Notes: generated by a model not told the origin, from the sequence alone. DNA of 64,000 nt from Nitrospirota bacterium (GCA_029261165.1 JAJDBV010000004.1:1-64000); one strand, 5' to 3'; shown: positions 16,692-24,802, counted from the first letter of the stretch. Translations and numbers: made by a program.

Positions 16692-18071
16692 GTGGAAACC
16701 ATGCCTGCCCGTATCCTCATCGTCGATGATGACCGAGATTTCAGATTCTCCCTCCGCGATTATTTGTCCAACGCCGGCTACCGCCTGTTCGAAGCCGGAT
16801 CGTGCGCCGAGGCCATGCAGATATTAAAAAAGCAGGAGCTTGATCTGGTCTTACTCGACCTCCAGCTCCCCGATGGCGAGGGTTTGCACCTGCTTGATGA
16901 GATCTCCAGGATAGGGGATTCTCTGGAGGTGATCATGATCTCGGGGTATGGGACGATCGAGAAGGCGGTAGAGGCGATGCAGAGAGGCGCCTGTGATTTT
17001 GTCCCCAAGCCCGGAGAAATTATCAATCTTGTCACCCGGATTAAAAAGGCGCTCGAGTTACGAAGCCTCAAGCGAAGGTCCGCAGGTCGGAGGGAGGCGT
17101 TCATGCCGCCGGTTCTCGGAAAGAGCCGTCCGATGGAACGCTGCATGGAGACGTGCCGTCGCCTTGCCAACACGGACACCACCGTCCTGCTCCTGGGGGA
17201 GACGGGTAGCGGGAAGGAGGTCTTCGCGAGGCACCTCCATTCGAGCAGCCGGAGAAAGAATGGACCCTTTGTCGCGCTAAGTTGCGCCAACTTTACGGAA
17301 CAACTCATCCAGGATGAACTGTTCGGGCATGAGGTGGGGGCCTTCACCGGGGCCCGTTCGGCCAAGCTCGGAAAGGTCGAGGCTGCTGACGGGGGGACCC
17401 TCTTTTTGGATGAGATTGGTGAGATACCCTTTGAAATACAAGCCAGGCTCCTACGTTTTCTGGAGACCCGGACTTACAGCCGGATTGGTGGGAACAAAGA
17501 GCGGGAAACCGATGTGCGTCTGATCACCGCCACCAACCGGAACCTGGCTTTGGAGATCAAGAGAGGGAGGTTCAGAGAGGATCTCTTCTACCGTCTCAAT
17601 GTCTATTCGCTCCAAATTCCTCCACTCAGAGAGCGCCAGGAGGATATTCCTGATCTGGTCAACCATTTTCTATCACAGATGGCTAACAGACAGGGCCTTC
17701 CGGGCCTGCAGATCTCAGGTGACGCCCTGGAGGTGCTAATCCATTACCAGTGGCCAGGCAACGTGAGGGAGCTTAAGAATGTGATCGAGCGGGCGACCGT
17801 GATCTCCTCGGACGGCGTGATCACGGAGAGCGATCTGCCGATGCTCGATTCCACAGAGGGTGCCTCGAGAACAGGTCAAGGGAGCTATCAAGATCAGATT
17901 GTTAAATACCAAAAGGAGATTCTTCTTTCTGCATTGGAGGAAAGTAACGGCAATCGGACAGAGGCCGCCAAAAGGCTCGGACTCTACCGGACCGATCTGC
18001 TGCGAAAAATGAAAAATCTTGGGCTATCGGACCACGCCCTTCTTCAGGAAGAGCCTGGTCCCTCCAATTGA
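16692..18071 (+). CDS. NtrC-family sigma54-dependent response regulator
   Basis: 459 aa with receiver, AAA+ and Fis-type HTH domains in order. The receiver acidic pocket is VDDDRD, with the phospho-Asp in LVLLDLQLP (about residue 56) and Lys in VPKPGE. The AAA+ part has Walker A GETGSGKE, the sigma54-contact loop GAFTGA, Walker B GGTLFLDEIGEIP and the arginine-rich RLNVYSLQIPPLRER. The C terminus NRTEAAKRLGLYRTDLLRKM is a Fis-like HTH. It follows the kinase by 33 bases and should activate a -24/-12 promoter from distant enhancers; such sites flank the group. Start GTG 16692 or ATG 16701; neither has a strong ribosome-binding site. Confidence 0.93.
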   Translation: METMPARILIVDDDRDFRFSLRDYLSNAGYRLFEAGSCAEAMQILKKQELDLVLLDLQLPDGEGLHLLDEISRIGDSLEVIMISGYGTIEKAVEAMQRGACDFVPKPGEIINLVTRIKKALELRSLKRRSAGRREAFMPPVLGKSRPMERCMETCRRLANTDTTVLLLGETGSGKEVFARHLHSSSRRKNGPFVALSCANFTEQLIQDELFGHEVGAFTGARSAKLGKVEAADGGTLFLDEIGEIPFEIQARLLRFLETRTYSRIGGNKERETDVRLITATNRNLALEIKRGRFREDLFYRLNVYSLQIPPLRERQEDIPDLVNHFLSQMANRQGLPGLQISGDALEVLIHYQWPGNVRELKNVIERATVISSDGVITESDLPMLDSTEGASRTGQGSYQDQIVKYQKEILLSALEESNGNRTEAAKRLGLYRTDLLRKMKNLGLSDHALLQEEPGPSN

Positions 18072-18137
18072 TCCTTCCCCCTCCATAAGCCAACGCCCTT
18101 TCTCCGCCGATATTCTGCCTAAATCCGATATGGTTTC

Positions 18138-18155
18138 TGTCACAATTCAGTGACG
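18138..18155. promoter_or_regulatory. predicted activator-binding site 4
   Basis: TGTCAC-AATTCA-GTGACG, with the same half-sites and six-base spacing as the upstream copies, lies about 70 bases after the regulator stop. Confidence 0.45.
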
Positions 18156-18157
18156 TC

Positions 18158-18176
18158 TGTTTCGAATCTGTATCAC
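18158..18176. promoter_or_regulatory. predicted activator-binding site 5
   Basis: The complementary strand reads GTGATAC-AGATTC-GAAACA, a weaker match immediately adjacent to site 4, mirroring the paired arrangement upstream of the receptor gene. Confidence 0.4.
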
Positions 18177-18305
18177 CCCTTTCCCCCATAGTAGGGATTT
18201 CCGCTTTCCTCGAAAGACACAATAATTCTCCCTATTAATCAATAAGTTAAATGGCAGTCCTGTTTAGACTCCGATACGGTATCTCTTGAGGCCTCGCATT
18301 TTCCC

Positions 18306-18324
18306 TGTCGCGTATCTGTAACAC
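18306..18324. promoter_or_regulatory. predicted activator-binding site 6
   Basis: The complementary strand reads GTGTTAC-AGATAC-GCGACA, a strong match to the flanking-site consensus. No gene starts soon after it, so it may serve an unrecognised transcript or autoregulation by looping. Confidence 0.45.
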
Positions 18325-19151
18325 CTCTATTCTGTGTGTGGATAATATTTTTACTCGTCATTTCGGCGACTGGTTCTAGGCATATTCGTCTATCTTGTTG
18401 ATATATCAGAATGATTTACTATGATTTTCAAATCATCCGATGTATGTATGAAACGTGTGTGATTGAAGGCACATGATTTGCTCTTAAGTAAAGTGGTTCG
18501 TATTCAATACGCCTGAAACCGGCGGGATCAGGAGTCATTCTGGCGCGGTATCCGATATTCATAGTTGAATACGATGGATTAAATTTATCAACACGATGAG
18601 ACGGTGAAAAAGGAACTCAAGGCGTTGAAGGCCCAGGAGACGAAGCCTCCAGGTCTGGCCATGACAGAACTTTAGGGGATGCTGGCCGGTCCGGTTCTGA
18701 CGGTGGACCTGTATACCTTAAAATTAATTCAAACTAGAAAGAAGCTTACATCTCTTACGTGACAATAAACTGTCTTAGATTTGGGACATTTATTGTTGTT
18801 GAAAATGGGGTAAGAATATAGGCGAAAAGGATCGAGAGGGATTGTGATGATGAAAGTTGATCAATTCGAGGTTGACACGTCTGGTTCGCTACGAAGACAA
18901 TCGTGATATTTGAGGAGATGAACCGAGATCCGAGAAGACTGGTTGGAAATACGATTCTTGACAAATAATTGTACCGTTTTATTTTCTGTAAGGTTCTCAT
19001 TTCTCGATAAGGATCTTTGATGGAAAGTAAGCCAAATGAAAAATCAACATGCCAGTGCGGGACAGAGTCACATCATCTCTACAATGCAATCACGGGACAT
19101 TTCCCCTCCGCTGATCCATCCCGTTCTCGCAGCTTGCAGGGGACTAAATAA
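18325..19151. other. long non-coding stretch with inverted repeat and possible gene relic
   Basis: No intact gene is supported. A 10-bp perfect inverted repeat (TCGTATTCAA at 18498-18507 and TTGAATACGA at 18565-18574) brackets about 57 bases. Just after it, 18592-18675 has coding-like sequence in one frame (HDETVKKELKALKAQE) that is closed by stops on both sides and looks like the remnant of a decayed gene. No family can be named. Confidence 0.4.
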
Positions 19152-19589
19152 ATGGAAGAGAAGGCGAGAAAAGAGGAGGATAGCAAATTCAGACAACACC
19201 GTATCAAACTCCCTCGTTTCAAGGCTGATAACCTAAGACGTTTTCTAATGACCTTCCGCTTGAGTGATCAATCGCAACCCTCTCTAGACTACTTCCTCGA
19301 TCAAGAAGAGAGTTTCCCGCAAGGGGAGCATCCGTACGGCTTGTTTGTTTTTGGTTCAGCTAGTAGTGAAAAAATAATCCCTTCGTCAACATTAGTGGGA
19401 GAAGAATTTATTCAGAGAGATCAAATCATTTCCCAGAAATATTACCTTTCTTTTTTTATCTTTCGTAGTGGTTTCGCTTTCAGTGTCGTTCATCGTGAAA
19501 CGGAGATGGGAACCATTGTCCGAAGCAATCCTTTGCTGAAAAGGTCGGACAAGTTTATGCCCTCCTTGTTTCATACAGAACTGTTGTAA
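19152..19589 (+). CDS. hypothetical protein (145 aa)
   Basis: Unrecognised. It has a highly charged N terminus (EEKARKEEDSKFRQHRIK) and a predicted mixed alpha/beta body (GLFVFGSASSEK, YYLSFFIFRSGFAFSVVH). It is the first plausible gene of the long plus-strand block. No strong ribosome-binding site precedes the ATG, and codon use is not decisive, so the call is tentative. Confidence 0.4.
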   Translation: MEEKARKEEDSKFRQHRIKLPRFKADNLRRFLMTFRLSDQSQPSLDYFLDQEESFPQGEHPYGLFVFGSASSEKIIPSSTLVGEEFIQRDQIISQKYYLSFFIFRSGFAFSVVHRETEMGTIVRSNPLLKRSDKFMPSLFHTELL

Positions 19590-19660
19590 AAGGAATATGT
19601 ACGCCCTTACGGATTTATTAACCGGACTTTCCATGAGAGGAAGTATGATCGGAGCATATC

Positions 19661-20101
19661 ATGAACGATAAAATACTAAAACGTCTTCGGGAAAAGATCA
19701 TCAAAGGGGTGAACCTAGCTGATGGAGGTCCCCCGCTTTCAGGTCTCTTCTTGCTTATCCAGGATATAAATTATCTTTATTTCTGTCTGCTTCGAGAGTT
19801 GGGAGACTTATCATCTCAGGGATATCTCTCATCAGAAATTCTCTCTACTTTGATTAAAGTCGAACCGGTAGATGGGAACAAGATCATCACATTAGGTGAG
19901 GGACTGTTAGGACATTCCGACGGTGAGCTCCTGCATGGCGCAGACTTATTTCCGTTGATCTGTCTGCACACCCTTCCGGATTCGGTTGATCTGATATTTT
20001 CGGGAGATGAGAAAAGAATTATCCCCGTACGCCAACTCTCAGAGAAAGAGAGAATCATAGCACTTCTCTTGGAGCATATCCGGTCAATGAAGGAAAAATA
20101 A
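19661..20101 (+). CDS. hypothetical protein, possibly FlhD-like partner
   Basis: 146 aa, not securely recognised. The segment LIQDINYLYFCLLREL resembles the start of FlhD (DINLSYLLLAQRL) in pattern, and the next gene has a DNA-binding HTH plus zinc ribbon as FlhC does. A mobile-element FlhDC-like regulator pair is therefore possible, but the similarity is short and the remainder (DGELLHGADLFPLICLHTLPDSV) does not clearly fit. The two genes are separated by only 2 bases, so they are very likely co-translated. Confidence 0.55.
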   Translation: MNDKILKRLREKIIKGVNLADGGPPLSGLFLLIQDINYLYFCLLRELGDLSSQGYLSSEILSTLIKVEPVDGNKIITLGEGLLGHSDGELLHGADLFPLICLHTLPDSVDLIFSGDEKRIIPVRQLSEKERIIALLLEHIRSMKEK

Positions 20102-20103
20102 TC

Positions 20104-20517
20104 GTGCTGAAGATCGATCCCTTAGAACCTCTGATGATATCCAAATTATACCAACTGGGTTGCAATATATCCTGGATTGCTAGGTTAATGGTGTGCGGTC
20201 GAGATCGAGTTTATCGTCAGCTTAGGAAACAGATAAATCTTCCGACTACCGGGAAAACAGGCCGTCCAAGGGAGAAAATAATATCGAAAAAGAGGCAAAA
20301 AGAAATTATCGAATTAGAAGCAGCCGGGATCTCGCCGGTCGACATTGCCCAGGTGATGGAGATCGATCTGCCCGTTGTCCTGAAGGTCGTCTATGAGAAG
20401 AAAGAAATTAAACGCAACTGTTTGAGGTGCGAGGCTTTAACGCCTGACTGGATCTGCAAGAAATGCAAACGGCAGATGGCGAAGACAGGTCCGGACATCT
20501 ATAAATCCTATACTTAA
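20104..20517 (+). CDS. HTH and zinc-ribbon regulator (FlhC-like architecture)
   Basis: 137 aa. The first part, MISKLYQLGCNISWIARLMVC, looks like an HTH of the type that opens FlhC. A second HTH-like segment (ELEAAGISPVDIAQVMEID) follows a basic linker GKTGRPREK. The C terminus has a four-Cys zinc-binding pattern, CLRCEALTPDWICKKC. It is probably a DNA-binding regulator controlling element genes. The GTG start directly follows the upstream stop; the internal ATG at residue 11 is an alternative. Assignment to FlhC is tentative: length and middle differ from enterobacterial FlhC. Confidence 0.55.
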   Translation: MLKIDPLEPLMISKLYQLGCNISWIARLMVCGRDRVYRQLRKQINLPTTGKTGRPREKIISKKRQKEIIELEAAGISPVDIAQVMEIDLPVVLKVVYEKKEIKRNCLRCEALTPDWICKKCKRQMAKTGPDIYKSYT

Positions 20518-20556
20518 TGGCACTGAAAGACGGTTTATTGAAATTGGTTGATAGAC

Positions 20557-21036
20557 ATGGATTCGAACATTCAAGACATGATGATTAAAAAGATTTCTTC
20601 TTTAGCGAAGCGAAGAAAAGAAGAAGTGCTCGCTGAATTAATGGTTTCACTTTCACAATGTATCGAGAAAAATATTCAACTAATCACGCTGTATAAAAGA
20701 CTTACCCTTTTCCCTAAATTAGTAAAAGAGATCGAGCCTTATACCGGACTGACGATTGAGGATTTACGCCGATTCTGTGAGTTCGACTATCTGGTTCCGA
20801 CCACTCCAGAAGAAACCATACTACTGGACCAGACGATAAGAAACCTCCTCTGTTGTTCCAAGAAAAATAATAAAAAAGATAATAGTGCCACGTCTGGAAA
20901 AGGCCATTTCCCCAAAGAAAACCACATAGAAAAAATAAACCGATTACGACTAATTATTACGGAACAGGAGCGAATAATTACCGTTCTAAGAAAACGGTTG
21001 CCGAAGGCGGATATTGCAGGCCGTTGCCAGAATTAA
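20557..21036 (+). CDS. hypothetical charged helical protein
   Basis: About 159 aa, unrecognised. It is helical and lysine-rich, with a central EIEPYTGLTIEDLRRFCEFDYLVPTTPEETILL and a C-terminal coiled-coil-like segment (IEKINRLRLIITEQERIITVLRKRL). It sits in a run of four small regulator-like genes, so a regulatory or structural-adaptor role is possible. A TTG at 20548 is an alternative start, and no strong ribosome-binding site is seen for either. Confidence 0.5.
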   Translation: MDSNIQDMMIKKISSLAKRRKEEVLAELMVSLSQCIEKNIQLITLYKRLTLFPKLVKEIEPYTGLTIEDLRRFCEFDYLVPTTPEETILLDQTIRNLLCCSKKNNKKDNSATSGKGHFPKENHIEKINRLRLIITEQERIITVLRKRLPKADIAGRCQN

Positions 21037-21078
21037 TTTCAACATACGCTATAAATAATCCGATATCAGGAGGTTGAG

Positions 21079-21531
21079 ATCGACACAAGAACTTTCACGG
21101 AACAGCAGGAAAACCAATTTATCACCTTAGTAAAGAAGGCTGGCTTTACGTTAAAACAGATCGAACAGGAAGTGACATTTTCGGCGGATAGCCTTAGCCA
21201 CAAATGGAAAAAGATTCCGTTAGATCGCTCGCCCACCTATCTCACGGTCCGCAAACGACACAAAGGAACCATCGTAGAACTTATTTTGATGTCGGTCGAT
21301 ATCTTTGAGATCAGTTCAATATTCAATTACAATCCAAAAACTGTTCTAAAGTTTATCGAAAAAACGTGTCTTGATGATCAGTGGCAGATCAAAAAATGCG
21401 GCACCTGTAAAAATCAGTTTGTTGCTTTTGGAAGAACAACAATCTGCCAGAAGACCTCTTGCAAACGGGCAGAAAAAAGCCGCCGAGATAAATATAGACA
21501 CCTCAAAAGGATATACGCCGCTCTCTCCTGA
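21079..21531 (+). CDS. HTH/zinc-ribbon protein with possible ATC start
   Basis: Unrecognised small regulator. The body has an HTH-like stretch (SVDIFEISSIFNYNPKTVLKFIEKTC) and a C-terminal zinc-ribbon pattern, CGTCKNQFVAFGRTTICQKTSC, echoing the gene at 20104. The frame is open and protein-like upstream of the first standard start (GTG 21172). A perfect AGGAGG stands 5 bases before an in-frame ATC at 21079, so translation may begin on that rare near-cognate codon (150 aa). Otherwise the GTG gives 119 aa. It could also be a gene whose start codon has mutated. Confidence 0.5.
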   Translation: MDTRTFTEQQENQFITLVKKAGFTLKQIEQEVTFSADSLSHKWKKIPLDRSPTYLTVRKRHKGTIVELILMSVDIFEISSIFNYNPKTVLKFIEKTCLDDQWQIKKCGTCKNQFVAFGRTTICQKTSCKRAEKSRRDKYRHLKRIYAALS

Positions 21532-22650
21532 GTTCCTTTTTTGTCTTTGATAGCGAATAAATTGAGAACGAAGAACGACTCTGAAGCAGACCAATCCCCA
21601 GTTATAAACCTTTCATAACGTCAAAACCCCCATAATCGAGGACCGCTTCCGTTTGTCCTCCCCAAATGGAATAAAAAACCTAAGAAAACTCTGATTTTTT
21701 GATAATTCCAAAAAAAATATTATTTCCTGATTTTCAGTCCAATGAGGGTCATTATTCCTGTCGATACCGGTGTCGTAACCCCTGTCGGGGCTACCATCGG
21801 ACTATGGTCGAGAACATTCTCGTAACTACTTGAACTTAAACATGAATATCGAGGTACTACCCCTGATATTCATTAATCTAAACCATTCAGACTTTTCCAA
21901 TCGGACGCCTTTTAACTCTAATTGCTGAGAAGCCCGTTCGATTGACGATTTTGCCCCTTGACAAAGGTTATTCGACAGAGTATTTTTTGTTACATATCAT
22001 TTAATTGCAATGCCCAATCTTGGGTGCCGGGGAGATTTTCTCCAACATATCAACATCTTAGTCCTTTCTGCTTAATTTTAAGATCCCCAAGGGAGCGGAA
22101 AGGATTTTTTGCGTTCAGACCTGTCGTTATTCTCGAGATCCCCTATCTTTCTGTATTTTCAGGAATTTCCAAGAATCCTAATGTTTCTCCCTTCAATCCG
22201 GTTGAAATGTACATGAATCGATCTGCATACGCGAATCGGTCCCCGAACCAATTTTTTTGAGATAACTCGATAGTATTTAGATGATCTGTGCTTACAACCG
22301 GATCTCTCAGTGGGCTACCTCTTCTTGTCTATCAGTTCATCTCTAACCAGATATTTGGATGCATGAAACCGTAAATACTTTTTAACCAGTTTCGACATCG
22401 ATGATCAGAAATAAGATGCAGTGTGAACGGCAACTGATCGGATTTAAACGAACAACTTTTTCAATAGAAGATTAACGTAATTCTAACTCGACCCGTCATC
22501 AGAGAAAGCAATCTCAATCACTGTTTGCCTCTTCATTTATGTCCCAATTGGTTTTACCCGTCGCAGGAATTCAAAGCATACTTCTTGACATCTAATTCAC
22601 TTCTAATATCTTTTCTTTTGTAACGTTTTATTGATCATATGGAGATCCTC
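21532..22650. other. 1.1-kb intergenic region with palindromes
   Basis: No convincing protein gene. It holds a perfect CGAGAA-ca-TTCTCG palindrome (about 21810-21823), a 9-bp inverted repeat ATGAATATC/GATATTCAT (21842-21850 and 21865-21873), and the candidate small RNA annotated separately. A replication or partition origin for the element is conceivable but no iterons were found. Confidence 0.4.
21958..22110 (+). ncRNA. candidate small RNA with promoter and terminator
   Basis: A good sigma70-type promoter, TTGACA (21958-21963), 17 bases, TATTTT (21981-21986), predicts transcription from about 21993. It is followed by a small GGAGA-ttt-TCTCC hairpin, then TCCTTTC (22062-22068) pairing with GAAAGGA (22098-22104) and directly followed by six T residues. 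The result would be a non-coding RNA of roughly 115 nt. The 100-aa open frame across this region has no ribosome-binding site and an atypical composition. Function unknown. Confidence 0.35.
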
Positions 22651-22815
22651 ATGATTAAAGCGCCGAGTCTACAAAACAGACCAAGCAACGATGAATTACT
22701 CGACATCGGTGAACGTCTTGCACAAGAACTTCAAGATTTTTTCGATGAAGCTTCCGAAGCTGGTTCACCTTTTAAAAGTGTTGAAGAGCTGTTGAATGAT
22801 TGGAATGAGATCTAG
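22651..22815 (+). CDS. small acidic helical protein (54 aa)
   Basis: The ATG is preceded by GGAG with 6-base spacing. The product is acidic and helical (SNDELLDIGERLAQELQDFF, then SPFKSVEELLNDWNEI) and resembles in style the 56-aa protein at 6881-7051. No family recognised. Such small acidic proteins on mobile elements are often inhibitors or adaptors, but nothing here shows that. Confidence 0.55.
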   Translation: MIKAPSLQNRPSNDELLDIGERLAQELQDFFDEASEAGSPFKSVEELLNDWNEI

Positions 22816-22953
22816 AAACGATCCGACCGTTACTGGAATGACCAACGCTCTAATTGTGACGATGACCAACCGGTAGGGTTAACGACTCTGTAAAAGAGAA
22901 CGCAATTTTCGGAGCGGGAGATGAGACGAATTTAGAGAAAAAGAGTAAAAGAT

Positions 22954-23232
22954 TTGAAAATTCCGCAGAATACTCGATTCGTTGGAAGACCGTCAAGATA
23001 TGGCAGCCCGTTTCGATTTTCTGGATATAAAAAAAGTGAGATTTTAACGAAGGAGTCGTTACAGAATCTGGCCCATGATGATTTTCAAACGGCATTACAG
23101 GAGGAACGCTTGTCATTCAGGGAACGCCTTGCCGTGCCGATAACCTCCTCAAGATCGCAAACGCATAGATCGTTGATAGATTTTCCTCAAAAGAGACCGG
23201 ATGAAACAAGACTATTGCCGCAAATAGACTGA
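22954..23232 (+). CDS. small basic hypothetical protein
   Basis: Unrecognised 92-aa product with a basic, Arg/Ser-rich composition (FVGRPSRYGSPFRFSGYKK, then SLQNLAHDDFQTALQEER). It would start on TTG with only a weak purine-rich leader. A strong intrinsic terminator follows about 60 bases after the stop, which supports transcription on this strand. Confidence 0.35.
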   Translation: MKIPQNTRFVGRPSRYGSPFRFSGYKKSEILTKESLQNLAHDDFQTALQEERLSFRERLAVPITSSRSQTHRSLIDFPQKRPDETRLLPQID

Positions 23233-23290
23233 AATTAGACGTCCGTCTCCCCCGTCCACGTCCTTATCAGACGACATCTCAGTTACCTTG

Positions 23291-23329
23291 AAGCCCTTAG
23301 AAGAGATCACATCTTCGAAGGGCTTTTTT
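23291..23329 (+). terminator. intrinsic terminator
   Basis: AAGCCCTTAGAAGA pairs with TCTTCGAAGGGCTT around a 7-base loop and runs into a T tract. It ends the transcript of the small genes upstream. Confidence 0.8.
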
Positions 23330-23508
23330 ATTTCCAACAGAGAAAGTGTCGGCATTACAGGGTGATCTTTTGTGATGAGACGGCAAGGGCACTTCGGTGT
23401 CCAGTTCATCGGGAGGTGCGCTTGAATCTTTCCAACAAAACAACGCAGCCGATCCCTCCACGATCATGAAAGCAGACAAGAAACTTCAACCTAAACAAGG
23501 AGACGACA

Positions 23509-23643
23509 ATGAAAACAAAAAGCAGATTTCCAGGACAAGAACCATGCAAAACAGAATGTCAGGATATGACCGATATTGGCCTTGACCTCAAACATCACAT
23601 GAGACAGATCCGCTTGGACCGTCTCTTGAACCGGCGGAGATAA
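23509..23643 (+). CDS. 44-aa hypothetical protein
   Basis: The ATG is preceded by AAGGAGA with 5-base spacing. The 44-aa product has a Cys pair (EPCKTECQDM) and a basic helical C terminus (HHMRQIRLDRLLNRRR). No family recognised. It is in a different frame from a longer ORF without a ribosome-binding site and is preferred on that ground. Confidence 0.45.
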   Translation: MKTKSRFPGQEPCKTECQDMTDIGLDLKHHMRQIRLDRLLNRRR

Positions 23644-23685
23644 AACCGAATCAAATATCAAAACAATCAGAAAAGGAGGAACACA

Positions 23686-24000
23686 ATGTTTCGAAAAATA
23701 TTCGAGATTACCCTTTCAAGCGTATTGGTCACCACCGCCCTGGCGTTCTTGTTTGCCACAGGGGTCTTCCTTGTTGTTGGCGTGGCATATGTCATCGAAC
23801 ATCCGGCCGGCACAGTGAACAACCTTCTGGTCGCTCTCTTCATGATGGGGATAACAAGCTTGCTTTTATCCGGTGCCTATCGCTTATCCCGTCCGTTCAT
23901 TGGAGAGCGTGAAGAGATGACTTTAGGAAATCAAGAAGGAAGAGAAAGAAGCGGAAGAGTATTCCAAATAAAAAGGGACCAATCAGCAGCCCCTGATTGA
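23686..24000 (+). CDS. small two-helix membrane protein
   Basis: 104 aa. Two hydrophobic segments (VLVTTALAFLFATGVFLVV and LLVALFMMGITSLLLSG) separated by a short loop predict a two-pass inner-membrane protein with a charged C-terminal tail. An AAAGGAGG ribosome-binding site precedes the ATG. The last codons and stop lie inside the first hairpin of the conserved RNA leader described at 23966-24080, so ribosomes finishing this gene would disturb that structure. Confidence 0.65.
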   Translation: MFRKIFEITLSSVLVTTALAFLFATGVFLVVGVAYVIEHPAGTVNNLLVALFMMGITSLLLSGAYRLSRPFIGEREEMTLGNQEGRERSGRVFQIKRDQSAAPD

Positions 24001-24080
24001 TCCCCTTAAGCAAAGGCCTCCATTCAGAGACCTGATACCTAAAAATCAGTCTATGGAATGGGGACCTTCTTGTCAAGACC
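23966..24080 (+). promoter_or_regulatory. two-hairpin structured leader, copy 1
   Basis: Hairpin 1 pairs GGGACCAATCAG (23975-23986) with CTGATTGATCCC (23993-24004). Hairpin 2 is a long stem built on CCATTC (24020-24025) and GAATGG (24056-24061) with an inner CTGAT/ATCAG helix. A conserved TCNTGTCAAGA element follows. The same arrangement, with different but still complementary stem bases, occurs at 29657-29770 before a paralogous gene. It lies between a membrane-protein gene and a 54-aa gene, and may be a processing site, attenuator or regulatory RNA. Confidence 0.6.
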
Positions 24081-24115
24081 AAACCAACAATCAGACAAAG
24101 AAGGAGGAAATAAAG

Positions 24116-24280
24116 ATGAAAACTCAAAGACGTGGTGGAAAGTTTTTAAATCAATGGCAGGGTGAAGGTCCCCAGGGAAGATCATCCTCACCCTTATGTT
24201 TTCAAAAAGGACAGCGTGAACAGGACCGCCGCAATGTCTACACCATCGACGTTGACGGATGCCGTGTCTGGTCCTTCTAG
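24116..24280 (+). CDS. 54-aa conserved small protein, paralogue A
   Basis: Preceded by GAAGGAGG. Paralogous to the 54-aa protein at 29808-29972: both share GGKFL, WQGEGP-x-GR, SPL and QKG, then YTI and a final DG motif, with identical length. Rich in Gly, Trp and charged residues, with no membrane segment. Together with its structured leader it forms a repeated unit of the mobile element. No known family. Confidence 0.7.
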   Translation: MKTQRRGGKFLNQWQGEGPQGRSSSPLCFQKGQREQDRRNVYTIDVDGCRVWSF

Positions 24281-24337
24281 GCGATGACCTCCGAAACAAC
24301 CCAACAACCAACCCACAACTTAAAGGAGATCATGAGG

Positions 24338-24787
24338 ATGAATAATAATTATCGAAAGGCAAAACAACCGTATCGAGGTTTCAGAAACAATCTCTTCGAG
24401 ACTCTTCTCTCCCGATTACCAAAAATATCCAGAGAAAATCGGAATCTCTCCTGGAGAATCTCGACCCGATCCTACATCCAGAAGTTCGGGCTTAAATTCA
24501 GAGAAGCCAACCGGATCTCCTATTTCATTTACATGGTGAATGGTGAGGAAGATCGGACCTTCTTAAACGCGATGGAGACATGGGTTCGGGAAGTCGCACT
24601 GGTGACCGGAACCGCACGAGAGGTGATCGACGCGATTTCCATCCTTTCGGTCTGCAGGATCGATATGGAAAAGATTCGGACCTGTCGAACGGTGCGAAGA
24701 GAGGTCACCCGCTATGTCCGATCCAAATTCATGGGAAGGTCTTGCTCGATTGGGAAGACCGCCATGAAAGAAGTTCCCGCCCTGTAG
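24338..24787 (+). CDS. hypothetical basic protein (149 aa)
   Basis: Unrecognised. Basic, helical and Arg-rich (RGFRNNLFETLLSRLPKISRENR, AMETWVREVALVTGTAREVIDAISILSVCRID), possibly nucleic-acid binding. AAAGGAG lies 9 bases before ATG 24338 and 3 before an in-frame ATG at 24332; the former is preferred. A strong terminator follows the stop at once. Confidence 0.55.
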   Translation: MNNNYRKAKQPYRGFRNNLFETLLSRLPKISRENRNLSWRISTRSYIQKFGLKFREANRISYFIYMVNGEEDRTFLNAMETWVREVALVTGTAREVIDAISILSVCRIDMEKIRTCRTVRREVTRYVRSKFMGRSCSIGKTAMKEVPAL

Positions 24788-24802
24788 AAAAGAGATTAGA
24801 TC

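Noticed and set aside
18541..18556. second sigma54 promoter (TGGCGCG-GTAT-CCGA)
   Set aside because: The -24 half is excellent but the -12 half lacks TTGC, and no gene follows.
18755..19000. 81-aa minus-strand frame
   Set aside because: Low-complexity, hydrophobic and Ser-rich sequence, with no ribosome-binding site and no coupling to a neighbour.
21958..22260. 100-aa open frame
   Set aside because: Starts on the -35 element of a good promoter, has no ribosome-binding site and has an unlikely composition; the region is better read as a small RNA.
23397..23585. 62-aa plus-strand frame overlapping the 44-aa gene
   Set aside because: It has no ribosome-binding site, whereas the overlapping 44-aa frame has a strong one.
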